This document shows, piece by piece, positions 30,982 to 39,869 of a stretch of DNA of 64,000 bases. The number at the start of each line of letters is the position of its first letter. The stretch's first letter is position 1. The DNA comes from a virus, in IMG/VR virus record IMGVR_UViG_3300042465_000293, positions 1 to 64,000 of that record; one strand, given 5' to 3'. Position numbers and translations under genes: made by a program. A model generated the notes under the pieces. The model searched no databases. It worked only from the letters and a program-made list of their open reading frames with translations, and was not told the origin of the DNA.

Positions 30982-31259
30982 TGAAAAAACGTAAATTCAA
31001 TGATGGTGGCATTTATACCGCCGAGATGGGGAAACCCCCACAAGACATCGACGGTGGGTCTGCGCCCATGAAAAGACCGATGCCTAAGTCGCCTATGGCT
31101 ATGAAGAAGCCTATGCCTAAAAAGCCCATGCCTATGGCTCCCAAGCCCCGTAGCGTGCCTCCTGAAGCACCTATGATGCCCGGCATGAAAAAGGGTGGCG
31201 CTGTAAAAGGCAAGACCAAAGGCACTCAGGTCAAAATGAAGCGCGGCGGAAAGTGCTGA
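30981..31259 (+). CDS. Met/Pro/Lys-rich small protein
   Basis: The 92-residue protein, at a TAATG overlap, is built largely of M-x-K-K-P repeats (PMPKSPMAMKKPMPKKPMPM). It ends with GGAVKGKTKGTQVKMKRGGK, the same K-G-K-T-K-G ending as its neighbour. Highly basic and unfolded, it could bind packaged DNA. No function is known. Confidence 0.6.
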   Translation: MKKRKFNDGGIYTAEMGKPPQDIDGGSAPMKRPMPKSPMAMKKPMPKKPMPMAPKPRSVPPEAPMMPGMKKGGAVKGKTKGTQVKMKRGGKC

Positions 31260-31260
31260 T

Positions 31261-31581
31261 ATGAGAGCCAGTCGCGGTATGGGTATTATCAACCCAGACA
31301 AAATGCCCAAAGCCAAGGTAAAGAAGCGCCGTGACAACACGGACTTTACCGAGGATGGGCAGGTGCGCCAGCGCCGCGACAACACGGACTTCACTGAGTA
31401 TGCCGAGGGTGGAAAAGTCAATGCTGCTGGTAACTACACCAAGCCCAGTCTGCGCAAGCGGATTGTGTCTCAGGTAAAAGCCGCAGCAACGCAGGGCACA
31501 GGGGCTGGCCAGTGGTCAGCCCGTAAAGCACAGCTTGTGGCTAAGAAGTACAAAGCTGCTGGCGGTGGGTACAGGAACTGA
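31261..31581 (+). CDS. Small basic protein with internal RRDNTDFTE duplication
   Basis: The protein has 106 residues. RRDNTDFTE occurs twice in tandem (about residues 23-31 and 38-46), encoded by near-identical DNA. The C-terminal half (KPSLRKRIVSQVKAAATQGT, then GAGQWSARKAQLVAKKYKA) is a conserved domain seen in small phage and giant-virus proteins, with the Q-W-S-A-R-K-A-Q core. The function is unknown. It may bind nucleic acid, given its charge. Confidence 0.65.
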   Translation: MRASRGMGIINPDKMPKAKVKKRRDNTDFTEDGQVRQRRDNTDFTEYAEGGKVNAAGNYTKPSLRKRIVSQVKAAATQGTGAGQWSARKAQLVAKKYKAAGGGYRN

Positions 31582-31582
31582 C

Positions 31583-31816
31583 ATGAAAGCCCCCCAGCAA
31601 TCCCTGAAAGACTGGGGCGACCAGAAGTGGCGCACCAAAAGCGGCAAGCCGTCTTCAAAAACAGGTGAGCGTTATTTGCCGGAAAAGGCTATAAAATCGT
31701 TGAGTCCTGCCGAGTACGCGGCTACTACAAAAGCTAAGCGGGCTGGTAAGGCAGCGGGCAAACAATTTGTTGCCCAACCTAAAACGATTGCAAAGAAAAC
31801 AGCGGGGTATCGGTAA
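31583..31816 (+). CDS. Small basic conserved protein (KWRTKSGKPS family)
   Basis: The protein has 77 residues from the ATG at 31583, preceded by AGGAACTGAC. It contains WGDQKWRTKSGKPSSKTGER, then YLPEKAIKSLSPAEYAATTK and GKQFVAQPKTIAKKT. I recognise this as a widespread small virus protein family sharing the W-R-T-x-S-G-K-P-S start and the G-K-Q-F-V-x-Q-P end. I do not know its biochemical role. Confidence 0.65.
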   Translation: MKAPQQSLKDWGDQKWRTKSGKPSSKTGERYLPEKAIKSLSPAEYAATTKAKRAGKAAGKQFVAQPKTIAKKTAGYR

Positions 31817-32773
31817 ATGAGCACTTCAGGCACCTCCGGCTTCAACCTCGAATTTACAGAGATTGCTGAGGAATCGTGGGAGCGTGCTGGCCGCGAGATG
31901 CGTACAGGTTATGACCTGCGCACCGCACGTCGCTCCATGAATCTGATGACCATCGAGTGGCAGAACCGTGGCATCAACATGTGGACGATTGAGCAAGGGG
32001 TGATCAACCTCGTGCAAGGCGTTAACACTTACGCACTGCCCAACGACACCATTGACTTGCTGGAGCATGTCATCCGTACAGGTGCCGGTAATGTGTCTAC
32101 GCAGTCAGACCTCTCAATCACGCGCATCAGTGTCTCCACGTACGCGACGATCCCAAACAAGTTACAGCAGGCACGCCCAATCCAAATTTGGATTCAGCGT
32201 ATGTCGGGCCAAGAAAGTCTGACTGCTGGCCTGTTGTCCTCCACCATTACCTCAACTGCTACTACCATCACTCTGAGTGACGTAACGGCCCTGCCAGCGG
32301 CGGGTTTTATCCGTCTGGACAGTGAAATCATCAGCTACGGCTACATTACGACTGTTGTGGGCAGCACGCAAGGAACGCTCTCTAACTGTGGCCGTGGCCA
32401 ACAAGACACCTTCCCTGCCGCGCATACTGCTGGAGCCTCAGTTTATTGGCCCCAAGTGCCCGCTGTGACCGTCTGGCCAACCCCAGATCAAGGCACCGCA
32501 GCCTCGCCCTATTACCAGCTTGCTTACTGGCGTATGCGCCGTATTCAGGATGCTGGAGCGGGTGTTGAGACCGCAGATATGAATTTCCGCTTTTTGCCCT
32601 GCGTAGCGGCTGGCTTGGCCTATCACATTGCCATGAAGGTGCCTGAACTTGCGCCGCGCATCCCAATGTTAAAAGCCGCATACGACGAACAGTTTGACTT
32701 GGCAGCAGGAGAGGATAGAGAAAAGGCTGCGATTCGGTTTGTGCCGCGTCGCTCCTACATTGGGGGTGGCTAA
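31817..32773 (+). CDS. Head-tail connector / tail adaptor (P22 gp4-like position)
   Basis: This 318-residue protein opens with ESWERAGREMRTGYDLRTAR and MNLMTIEWQNRGINMWTIE, the helical hub pattern of podoviral adaptor proteins. A small beta insertion (about 130-210, Thr/Ser-rich) interrupts it before the helical C-terminal part (FRFLPCVAAGLAYHIAMKVP). It probably forms the ring below the portal. With 33638-34273 it makes two adaptor-like genes, consistent with a short-tailed virion. Confidence 0.7.
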   Translation: MSTSGTSGFNLEFTEIAEESWERAGREMRTGYDLRTARRSMNLMTIEWQNRGINMWTIEQGVINLVQGVNTYALPNDTIDLLEHVIRTGAGNVSTQSDLSITRISVSTYATIPNKLQQARPIQIWIQRMSGQESLTAGLLSSTITSTATTITLSDVTALPAAGFIRLDSEIISYGYITTVVGSTQGTLSNCGRGQQDTFPAAHTAGASVYWPQVPAVTVWPTPDQGTAASPYYQLAYWRMRRIQDAGAGVETADMNFRFLPCVAAGLAYHIAMKVPELAPRIPMLKAAYDEQFDLAAGEDREKAAIRFVPRRSYIGGG

Positions 32774-33162
32774 TGGGTAACCGTTTTGCCTCCGGCAAGA
32801 TTGCGATTGCAATCTGCGACCGTTGCGGATTTCAATTCCGTTTGCGCGAGTTGCGCGAACTGATCATCAAGACAAAGCAGGTCAACATATTGGTCTGCAA
32901 ATCTTGTTGGGAACCTGACCAGCCGCAGTTGCAACTGGGTATGTATCCGGTGGATGATCCGCAAGCATTGCGGAACCCACGTAAGGATAATACGTACTAC
33001 CAGTCGGGTACGACCGCAACTGGGTCGATTGGTGAAGGTAGTCGGAACATCCAATGGGGCTGGGCTCCAGTAGGAATGTCCCGTAATTTTGATTCTGAAC
33101 TCACACCAAATAACTTGGTGGGAATCGGACAAGTTGGTACAGTAACGGTTGTGATCACATAA
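32773..33162 (+). CDS. Zinc-ribbon-containing virion-module protein
   Basis: The 129-residue protein has an N-terminal zinc ribbon: AICDRCGFQFRLRELREL and NILVCKSCWEPDQPQL, giving CxxC-x28-CxxC. A loose Gly/Asn/Ser tail follows. Proteins of this type lie beside connector genes in many environmental podoviruses. It overlaps the adaptor stop by one base. It may be a structural plug or an assembly factor. Confidence 0.65.
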   Translation: MGNRFASGKIAIAICDRCGFQFRLRELRELIIKTKQVNILVCKSCWEPDQPQLQLGMYPVDDPQALRNPRKDNTYYQSGTTATGSIGEGSRNIQWGWAPVGMSRNFDSELTPNNLVGIGQVGTVTVVIT

Positions 33163-33172
33163 GGAGTTCAAA

Positions 33173-33361
33173 ATGGCGTATACAAAATCTGCTGATGGCA
33201 TCGCTAAAAAAGGCAAGACCGAAGGTAAAAACCTTGGTAACAGTGGCCCTGCGGTTGGCATCCAAACTGGTGGTACGGGCAAAGGCGGCGGCAAATCTAA
33301 CACCGACATGAAGTCGATGGGCCGTGGCTTGGCAAAAATTGCAGCACAAAAGCGAGGTTAA
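33173..33361 (+). CDS. Small Gly/Lys-rich protein with ADGIAKKGKTEG motif
   Basis: The protein has 62 residues (KSADGIAKKGKTEGKNLG, then Gly/Lys/Asn-rich). It repeats the motif seen at 30275-30547. It ends MGRGLAKIAAQKRG. A strong ribosome-binding site AAGGAGTTCAAA is present. It is probably a small virion or DNA-associated peptide. Confidence 0.6.
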   Translation: MAYTKSADGIAKKGKTEGKNLGNSGPAVGIQTGGTGKGGGKSNTDMKSMGRGLAKIAAQKRG

Positions 33362-33363
33362 TC

Positions 33364-33627
33364 ATGGCTACATACAGCAAGAAAATGATGGGTAAAGAAG
33401 TTGGCGCTGCCAGCGTTTACGCTGAGCCGCACACAATGAAGGGTAAAGCCGTCAAGATGTCAAGCAACCCCGGCAGCGGCCCAGACCACAGCAAAGCTGA
33501 CACTGTGAACATGTCTGTTGGAACCATTTACAAGCGCGATGATGCTGGCCCAAAAACCAGCGGCATTAAAATTCGCGGTACTGGCGCAGCCACCAAAGGC
33601 GTAATGGCTCGCGGCCCAATGGCCTAA
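33364..33627 (+). CDS. Small basic phage protein ending ATKGVMARGPMA
   Basis: The protein has 87 residues and is basic, with Met, Lys, Ser and Gly. The end GIKIRGTGAATKGVMARGPM is a pattern I recall from other phages in this module. The start is at 33364, just after the previous stop. It is unlikely to be an enzyme. A role in the head-tail region is inferred from position. Confidence 0.6.
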   Translation: MATYSKKMMGKEVGAASVYAEPHTMKGKAVKMSSNPGSGPDHSKADTVNMSVGTIYKRDDAGPKTSGIKIRGTGAATKGVMARGPMA

Positions 33628-33637
33628 GAGGTAGCGC

Positions 33638-34273
33638 ATGAACTACACCGAGTTGTGCACCAACATTGAGAACATCTGCGAGAACGAGTTTTCTGCGCAG
33701 GAGTTGGCTATGTTCACCGAGCAGGCTGAGCAGAAGATTTACAACACGGTGCAGATTCCTGCAATTCGCAAGAACGTAACAGGAGCAATGACGGCTGGTA
33801 ACAAGTACCTCCAGATTCCGTCTGACTTCCTCTACGTTTATTCGCTGGCCGTGATCAAGTCCGATGGCGAGTATTGCTACTTGATTGACAAGGACGTGAA
33901 CTTTATCCGCGAAGCGTACCCACGGGATGTAACTGCCACGCGCACAACCCCCAAGTATTACGCCATCTTTGACGCTTCCGCATTTATTGTTGGCCCCACA
34001 CCTGATCAGTCGTACAGTGCCGAGTTGCACTACGGCTATTACCCCGAGTCCATTGTCACAGCAGGCACTACGTGGCTGGGCACTGAGTTTGATTCCGCTC
34101 TCTTGAACGGCGCACTGATTGAGGCTATCCGCTTCATGAAGGGTGAGCCTGACATGATCGCGGTCTACGAGAAGTTGTACGTTCAGGCAATTGGCCTCTT
34201 GAAGAATTTGGGTGACGGTAAGCTACGTACAGACACGTATCGCACTGTTCAAGTCCGCAATCCAGTAAGTTAA
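33638..34273 (+). CDS. Head-tail adaptor-like protein (gp6/gp11 type)
   Basis: The protein has 211 residues. A helical start (NYTELCTNIENICENEFSAQ) with an E-Q-A-E-Q-K-I-Y stretch is followed by beta strands (GNKYLQIPSDFLYVYSLAVI) and a C-terminal helix bundle (DSALLNGALIEAIRFMKGEP). This matches the phage adaptor protein family, which sits between portal and tail. It lies in the connector gene cluster. Confidence 0.75.
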   Translation: MNYTELCTNIENICENEFSAQELAMFTEQAEQKIYNTVQIPAIRKNVTGAMTAGNKYLQIPSDFLYVYSLAVIKSDGEYCYLIDKDVNFIREAYPRDVTATRTTPKYYAIFDASAFIVGPTPDQSYSAELHYGYYPESIVTAGTTWLGTEFDSALLNGALIEAIRFMKGEPDMIAVYEKLYVQAIGLLKNLGDGKLRTDTYRTVQVRNPVS

Positions 34274-34283
34274 GGAGTAAGAA

Positions 34284-34718
34284 ATGGCAATCACACAAGC
34301 AATGTGCACCTCATTCAAAGTTGGCATTCTCAGCGCCGATTTTGATTTTGATACAGGCACAACTCAAGTTTTTAAAATCGCGTTGTTTACGTCAGCGGCT
34401 ACGTTGAGCGCAGCTACGACTGCATACAGCACATCCAACGAAGTCACCGGCACCGGTTACTCTGCGGGTGGCAACATCCTAACGGTCAGTCAAGTACCCA
34501 CGTCTTCGGGCACCACAGCGTTTATTGACTTTGCGGACACCACATGGTCAACCGCTACGATCACTGCGCGTGGCGCGTTGATCTACTTGGCCAACGGTAC
34601 AACCAACCCTGCGGTTGCTGTGCTGGACTTTGGCGGTGACAAGACTTCTACCGCTGGCAACTTCACCATCCAGTTCCCTGCCGCAGACGCGACCAACGCG
34701 ATCTTGCGCATCGCCTAA
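34284..34718 (+). CDS. Virion structural protein
   Basis: The 144-residue protein is a beta-rich Thr/Ser/Ala protein (STATITARGALIYLANGTTN, then AVLDFGGDKTSTAGNFTIQF). Proteins with this ending are common in environmental phages just before tail-fibre genes. The ribosome-binding site is TAAGGAGTAAGAA. It is probably a tail or fibre-attachment component. Confidence 0.65.
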   Translation: MAITQAMCTSFKVGILSADFDFDTGTTQVFKIALFTSAATLSAATTAYSTSNEVTGTGYSAGGNILTVSQVPTSSGTTAFIDFADTTWSTATITARGALIYLANGTTNPAVAVLDFGGDKTSTAGNFTIQFPAADATNAILRIA

Positions 34719-34731
34719 CAGCGGTGAGTAG

Positions 34732-35634
34732 GTGGCTGATGCAAAGGTAGCCTTTGAAGGTTGGGGTGCCTCGGGCGTTGCTTGGGGCTCCCAAGGGTGG
34801 GGTGTCGGCCATTCAGATGTAACTGCTACCGGCGAGGTCGGTACAGTTGCTGTCACCGCAGACGCAAACGTCTACCCCTCGGGCCTTGAGGCTACGGGTC
34901 AGGTAGGCACAGTTGTTGTTGCTGCTGACGCAATCGTAGATGTTTCTGGGGTCTCCGCAACGGGGGCCATAGGCACGGTCACTGTCGTAGCCACCGCCGT
35001 GGTTTTCCCCACGGGTGTAGAAGCAACTGGGTTTATTGGTGCTGTTGACGTTACAGGCGATGCCATTGTGTACCCCTCGGGGCTACAAGCCACGGGCCAA
35101 GTTGGTACTGTGGTGGTTCAGGCAGATGCCATTGTCCAAGTTACAGGGGTGGATGGCACAACCCAGCTTGGCACCGTACAGGTCTCTGGTACAGCCAATA
35201 TCTTCCCCACAGGGGTATCTGCCACAGGCGAAGTAGGTACTGTTACCATCGTTGGTGAAGCGGTTGTTACCCCCACTGGCGTGTCTGCCACAGGCGAGAC
35301 TGGCACCGTTACAGTCGAAGGTATAGCCAACGTATACCCAACGGGCGTAGAAGCTACCGGCGCAGTAGGCCAAGTATCTTTTGCCTTGTCGATTGTTGTA
35401 TCCGTTACGGGCGTATCGGGCACAATGGAGCTTGGCAACGTAACCGTTGCAGCGGGCGCAACAGCTACTCCAACTGGGGTTTCCGCCACGGGTGAGATAG
35501 GACAAGTAAATGTTTGGGGTCAGATAGATGACGGACAGTCAGCAAACTGGCAAAATATCAACGATGCTCAAACACCCACATGGGTTGTTGTGAGTGATAC
35601 GCAAACTGCGGGCTGGCAACAAGTTGTCACATAA
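34732..35634 (+). CDS. Repeat protein with ten to eleven 22-residue beta repeats
   Basis: The protein has 300 residues and starts with GTG at 34732. From about residue 25 to 265 it consists of ten clear 22-residue units plus a degenerate first one. The consensus is V-x-P-T-G-V-x-A-T-G-x-V-G-T-V-x-V-x-x-x-A, encoded by 66-base DNA units. The tail has a different short repeat, D-x-Q-x-x-x-W-x-x-V, three times. It could be a beta-solenoid fibre or a tail spike shaft. It sits directly before the large tail fibre gene. Confidence 0.7.
   Translation: MADAKVAFEGWGASGVAWGSQGWGVGHSDVTATGEVGTVAVTADANVYPSGLEATGQVGTVVVAADAIVDVSGVSATGAIGTVTVVATAVVFPTGVEATGFIGAVDVTGDAIVYPSGLQATGQVGTVVVQADAIVQVTGVDGTTQLGTVQVSGTANIFPTGVSATGEVGTVTIVGEAVVTPTGVSATGETGTVTVEGIANVYPTGVEATGAVGQVSFALSIVVSVTGVSGTMELGNVTVAAGATATPTGVSATGEIGQVNVWGQIDDGQSANWQNINDAQTPTWVVVSDTQTAGWQQVVT
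34795..35520 (+). repeat. Tandem 66-bp coding repeats
   Basis: Diverged 66-base units encode the 22-residue repeats of the 34732-35634 protein. The best conserved stretches are GCTACGGGTCAGGTAGGCAC-type segments. Such DNA is prone to gain or loss of units, so copy number may vary between phage genomes. Confidence 0.7.
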
Positions 35635-35646
35635 GAGGGTAAACAG

Positions 35647-38600
35647 ATGACCACACAATACACACCAACGCTTAAATTGGCGCTCCCCGTCACCGGCGAA
35701 CTCTCTGGTACATGGGGCGATGTTGTTAACGACAACATCACTTCGATGATTGAGCAAGCCATTGCTGGCCTTTCGACAATCAATACTTGGACTGCCAACG
35801 CCCACACGTTGACCACAGCCAACGGTACGACCTCTGAGTCGCGTTGTGCCATGCTTGTTGCAGCTACTGGCGCTGGTGGTACGGCCCTTACTGGCGCTGG
35901 TGAAATTATCTGCCCAGCCGCAGCCAAGCTCTACGTGATGCAGAACACCACGGCTTTCGTTGTTACCCTGAAGACCTCTGCCGGTACAGGTGTGGCAGTT
36001 GCTGCTGGCAATACTGCGTTCTTGTTCTGTGACGGCACCAACGTCAACTCTTGCGTGACGACCATTGTTGATGGCAACATTACTGGCAATTTAACCGTAG
36101 GTGGTAATGCCACGATCAACGGCAACACCACGCTGGGTAACGCCACAACCGACACTATCACTGCTACGGCACGATTCAACACTGACTTGTTACCCTCGAC
36201 TGACAACGCTCGTGATCTGGGCTCTGTTGCTAACTCGTGGAAAGACTTGTACATCGACGGTACAGCGTATCTCGCTCTTGTGGACATCAACGGCGGCACG
36301 ATTGATGGTGTGTCGATTGGCGCAACAACTGCGGCCACGCTCATCAACGTAGACAACCTGCGTCTTGATGGCAACACTCTGTCTTCAACTGACACCAACG
36401 GCAACGTGGTGATTGCCCCCAACGGTACAGGCGACGTTCAACTGGACGCTGACACAGTGCGTGTTGGTGACTCTGGCGCTGCTGCTACCCTGACATCTAA
36501 TGGCGCAGGCGCTCTCACGGTAACCACCGGTGGTGCTGCTGACCTCACGCTGTCTACCAACTCAGGCACGACCTCTGGCACGATCACAATTGCGAATGGT
36601 GCAAACGGCAACATTACCCTGACCCCTGACGGTACAGGCGACGTGATCTTGTCTGCTGACCGTGTACAGATCGGTGACTCAAACACTGACACTACCCTGA
36701 CCACCAACGGTACGGGTAACTTGAACCTGACCACTAACAATGGCACAAACTCTGGCACGATCCAAATTGCCCAAGGTGTTAACGGCAACATCACGTTGAC
36801 TCCCAACGGCACAGGCTCTGTGTCGATCAGCAAGCTGTATTCGTCTGGCAACACCACGCTTGGTGCTACATCTGCCAATACATTGTCTGTTGCTGCGACT
36901 ATCACCAGCAACTTGATATTCACTGACAATACTTACGACATCGGAGCGTCTGGCGCAACTCGCCCTCGCAACTTATATCTTGCAGGTGATGCAACAATTG
37001 GTGGTTCCATCGTAGCTACGACGCTTGACCTGACCAACCTTGAAGTGACAAACATCAAGGCCAAGGACGGCACAGCAGCAATGACTATTGCTGATTCAAC
37101 TGGTGCGGTTGCTGTGTCTACCAATATGACGATTGGTAATGCAACATCGGACACATTGACTGTTACCAGCACAGTCACCAGCAATCTGATCTTCACTGAC
37201 AACACTTACGATATTGGTGCTTCAGGTGCAACTCGTCCTCGCAACCTGTACTTGGCAGGTTTGCTTACGATGGGCGGCGCTTTGACAGTCAACGGCAATA
37301 CCACTCTTGGTGATGCGGCAGGTGACACGTTAACTATTAACGGCACCGCAGTCAGCATCCCCAACAGCTTAAACTTTGACAGCAATACTCTGTTCATCGA
37401 CGCCACCAACAACCGTGTTGGTGTCTTGACCAATGCACCGGATTACGAATTGTCAGTGGTCGGTTCTGTTAGTCTTGGGAGTGTTGGCGCTAATCTTGGT
37501 GTGATTATCACACCGATTACCTCAACGGCGCTTCCAAGTTCGTCAGTTAAGAGCATCATTACGGGCCTTAACAGCGGGTTTGGATACGCCGCTGGGTCGC
37601 TGTATATTCAACCCCGCACGGGCGTTGGCGCGGTATTGGTACTTGGTACTGAAGGCGTTGAGAGAGTGAAGATTGGTAATTCCGAAGCAATATTTAACGA
37701 CCCCGGCAACGATGTTGACTTTCGTGTTGAGTCGGACAACAACACCCACATGTTTTTTGTAGACGCCAGCACTGACCGAATTGGCATCAACGACTCTACG
37801 CCATCGTATCAAATGGATTTTGGTGGTGGCACTACTGTCAGCCGTCGCATTCAGTTGCAACGTGGTTCTGACGACGCCAACCAAAATATGTTGCTTGGTT
37901 GGAGCGGTATTGACGTGACTCGCACCAGCAACGTGATTGCTGACGCACAATCCACATTTTCTATTAACCAAGTCGCATCAAACGCCACTCGAAATGTACT
38001 TTATGTCAATACTGATGGCGGTATTATTCTTAATGAAGACGGGTACGATTCGGATTTCCGTGTTGAGTCCGACAACCGCACACACATGCTGTTTGTGGAT
38101 GCGGGTACAGATCAGGTCATAATGGGTCAAAGCACCCCACGAGCAAATGCAACACTGACTCTTAGTTATTCGGGGGCCAGTTCGGGCAATAATGCGCAAC
38201 TCAGTATTGATGCAAACGCAAATAGCGGCACGGGGCAGGCTGTTATGGAGTTGCTTGCTGGCTCTGGTAGCACTAACCGCGCTTCTCGTATTAACTTTTT
38301 GAACGGTGTTGCCAGTACAACCACCCCTCGCTGGACACTGATCAACGATTATGATCAGAACGGCACCAACGAGCTTCGCCTGATAAATGCCGCAACTTAT
38401 TCTATGATGGAGTTTACCCAGTCGGGTGGGGTGGTGTTCAACGAGGGCAGTAACGATCTTGACTTCCGTGTTGAATCTGACGGCACCACCCACATGCTGT
38501 TTGTGGACGCAGGAAACAACCGTGTTGGCGTGGGCCTCAGTAGCCCCGGCTCTACCTTCCACGTTGGCGGCACAACAAGCGACAACATAACTGCCGCCGC

Positions 38601-39462
38601 TGCGATTGCAAAAATTACAGGCACGGGCTTGGATGGCCTTGGTTTTGGAACCTTCGCGTCTTCTCCATTCCCGTCATGGATTCAATCCGGGTACATGGGC
38701 AACGGATATTCTCCTGAGTTCAACGGCGGATATGCTCTGCTTTTAAACCCCGCTGGATCGGCTGGCGTAGGGGTTCGCAGAACCAGCGCAAGTTATCCCC
38801 TCCATGTGGGCGGTTCTGCCGCGATTGAAGATGCGTCTGCCCCCGTCCTGTATTTTATTGACACGGGGAACTCTACCAGCGAAATGGGTGTGTCAGGCTC
38901 GGGGGCAGGGCTGGATAACGTCTACATAGCCGGATACAACGCAAGGACGACCAGTACCTACGATTTTCGGATTACTGGCGCAAACGGCAACATTAACACC
39001 CGCGCCAATCTTTCCGTGGGGGGTGCGCTGTCAAAGGCTTCTGGCTCGTTCCGAATTGATCACCCGCTGCCTTCATTGAATGAAACGCATCACTTAGTGC
39101 ATTCGTTTGTTGAAGCCCCACAAGCAGACTTGTATTACCGTGGCAAAGTTGCCCTTGTAAATGGTCGCGCAACGGTCAACATTGACCAAGTTGCAGGCAT
39201 GACGGAAGGTACGTTTGTTTTGCTTAACCGTGAAGTTCAGTGCTTTACAAGCAACGAAACCGATTGGGATGCAGTCCGTGGTTCAGTGTCTGGGAACATC
39301 TTGACCATTGAATGTCAAAACCAGTCTTCCACTGCAACGGTCTCTTGGATGGTTGTGGGTGAGCGTAAGGACAAACACATGTATGACACCGACTGGACTG
39401 ACGTTAACGGCAAAGTTATTGTCGAACCCCTTAAACCGGCTCCAGAGCCTACAACCCGTTAA
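35647..39462 (+). CDS. Tail fibre protein
   Basis: The protein has 1271 residues. The N-terminus (YTPTLKLALPVTGELSGTWG) is a common virion-attachment module in environmental podoviruses. The shaft has Thr/Gly/Asn-rich repeats, with two copies of a 26-residue unit (around 36912-36990 and 37180-37260). Three DFRVESDN/G-type units follow (37718, 38056 and 38461). The C-terminal 140 residues (SFRIDHPLPSLNETHHLVHS, later QCFTSNETDWDAVRGSVSGN) form a distinct tip domain that likely binds the host surface. No lyase or peptidase motif is recognised. Confidence 0.8.
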   Translation: MTTQYTPTLKLALPVTGELSGTWGDVVNDNITSMIEQAIAGLSTINTWTANAHTLTTANGTTSESRCAMLVAATGAGGTALTGAGEIICPAAAKLYVMQNTTAFVVTLKTSAGTGVAVAAGNTAFLFCDGTNVNSCVTTIVDGNITGNLTVGGNATINGNTTLGNATTDTITATARFNTDLLPSTDNARDLGSVANSWKDLYIDGTAYLALVDINGGTIDGVSIGATTAATLINVDNLRLDGNTLSSTDTNGNVVIAPNGTGDVQLDADTVRVGDSGAAATLTSNGAGALTVTTGGAADLTLSTNSGTTSGTITIANGANGNITLTPDGTGDVILSADRVQIGDSNTDTTLTTNGTGNLNLTTNNGTNSGTIQIAQGVNGNITLTPNGTGSVSISKLYSSGNTTLGATSANTLSVAATITSNLIFTDNTYDIGASGATRPRNLYLAGDATIGGSIVATTLDLTNLEVTNIKAKDGTAAMTIADSTGAVAVSTNMTIGNATSDTLTVTSTVTSNLIFTDNTYDIGASGATRPRNLYLAGLLTMGGALTVNGNTTLGDAAGDTLTINGTAVSIPNSLNFDSNTLFIDATNNRVGVLTNAPDYELSVVGSVSLGSVGANLGVIITPITSTALPSSSVKSIITGLNSGFGYAAGSLYIQPRTGVGAVLVLGTEGVERVKIGNSEAIFNDPGNDVDFRVESDNNTHMFFVDASTDRIGINDSTPSYQMDFGGGTTVSRRIQLQRGSDDANQNMLLGWSGIDVTRTSNVIADAQSTFSINQVASNATRNVLYVNTDGGIILNEDGYDSDFRVESDNRTHMLFVDAGTDQVIMGQSTPRANATLTLSYSGASSGNNAQLSIDANANSGTGQAVMELLAGSGSTNRASRINFLNGVASTTTPRWTLINDYDQNGTNELRLINAATYSMMEFTQSGGVVFNEGSNDLDFRVESDGTTHMLFVDAGNNRVGVGLSSPGSTFHVGGTTSDNITAAAAIAKITGTGLDGLGFGTFASSPFPSWIQSGYMGNGYSPEFNGGYALLLNPAGSAGVGVRRTSASYPLHVGGSAAIEDASAPVLYFIDTGNSTSEMGVSGSGAGLDNVYIAGYNARTTSTYDFRITGANGNINTRANLSVGGALSKASGSFRIDHPLPSLNETHHLVHSFVEAPQADLYYRGKVALVNGRATVNIDQVAGMTEGTFVLLNREVQCFTSNETDWDAVRGSVSGNILTIECQNQSSTATVSWMVVGERKDKHMYDTDWTDVNGKVIVEPLKPAPEPTTR

Positions 39463-39479
39463 CCTAAAAGGAAATTATC

Positions 39480-39815
39480 ATGTCTCAAGTAACTCTCACA
39501 TGGGCCGTCAACAACATGACCCGCGTTCTCAATGACGGCTTCGTAATCGTCGTTGACTGGTCTTGCACTGCATCCGCTACGGGCGTTCAGGGTGCATTTT
39601 ATGGTGGCCAGTCTACCTACACCAACAACCCTGATGAACCCGGCTTCATTCCCTACGACCAACTGACCGAAGCTGAAGTTTTGGGCTGGGTCTACGCAGG
39701 TCTGGGCGATCAGAAGGCCGAGATCGAGGCTACGTTGACTGCCAAGGTTCAAAAGCAGTTGAACCCCACAACTGCGCAGGGCGTGCCTTGGAATCCAGCC
39801 CCTGCTGCGGCATAA
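39480..39815 (+). CDS. Conserved protein after tail fibre (DUF7936-like)
   Basis: The protein has 111 residues. It contains DGFVIVVDWSCTASATGVQG and LTEAEVLGWVYAGLGDQKAE, and ends with NPTTAQGVPWNP. This pattern is widespread immediately after tail-fibre genes, probably as a fibre assembly chaperone or small virion protein. I associate it with DUF7936 from memory, so the family number is uncertain. A terminator-like hairpin follows. Confidence 0.65.
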   Translation: MSQVTLTWAVNNMTRVLNDGFVIVVDWSCTASATGVQGAFYGGQSTYTNNPDEPGFIPYDQLTEAEVLGWVYAGLGDQKAEIEATLTAKVQKQLNPTTAQGVPWNPAPAAA

Positions 39816-39830
39816 TGTTTAGGGGGTTAC

Positions 39831-39857
39831 GCCACTGCCCCATTTCAGTGGCATTTT
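39831..39857 (+). terminator. Terminator-like hairpin after tail fibre genes
   Basis: GCCACTG (39831-39837) pairs perfectly with CAGTGGC (39846-39852) and is followed by ATTTTG. It separates the fibre genes from the lysis cassette. Confidence 0.6.
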
Positions 39858-39869
39858 GAAAGAAATGAT

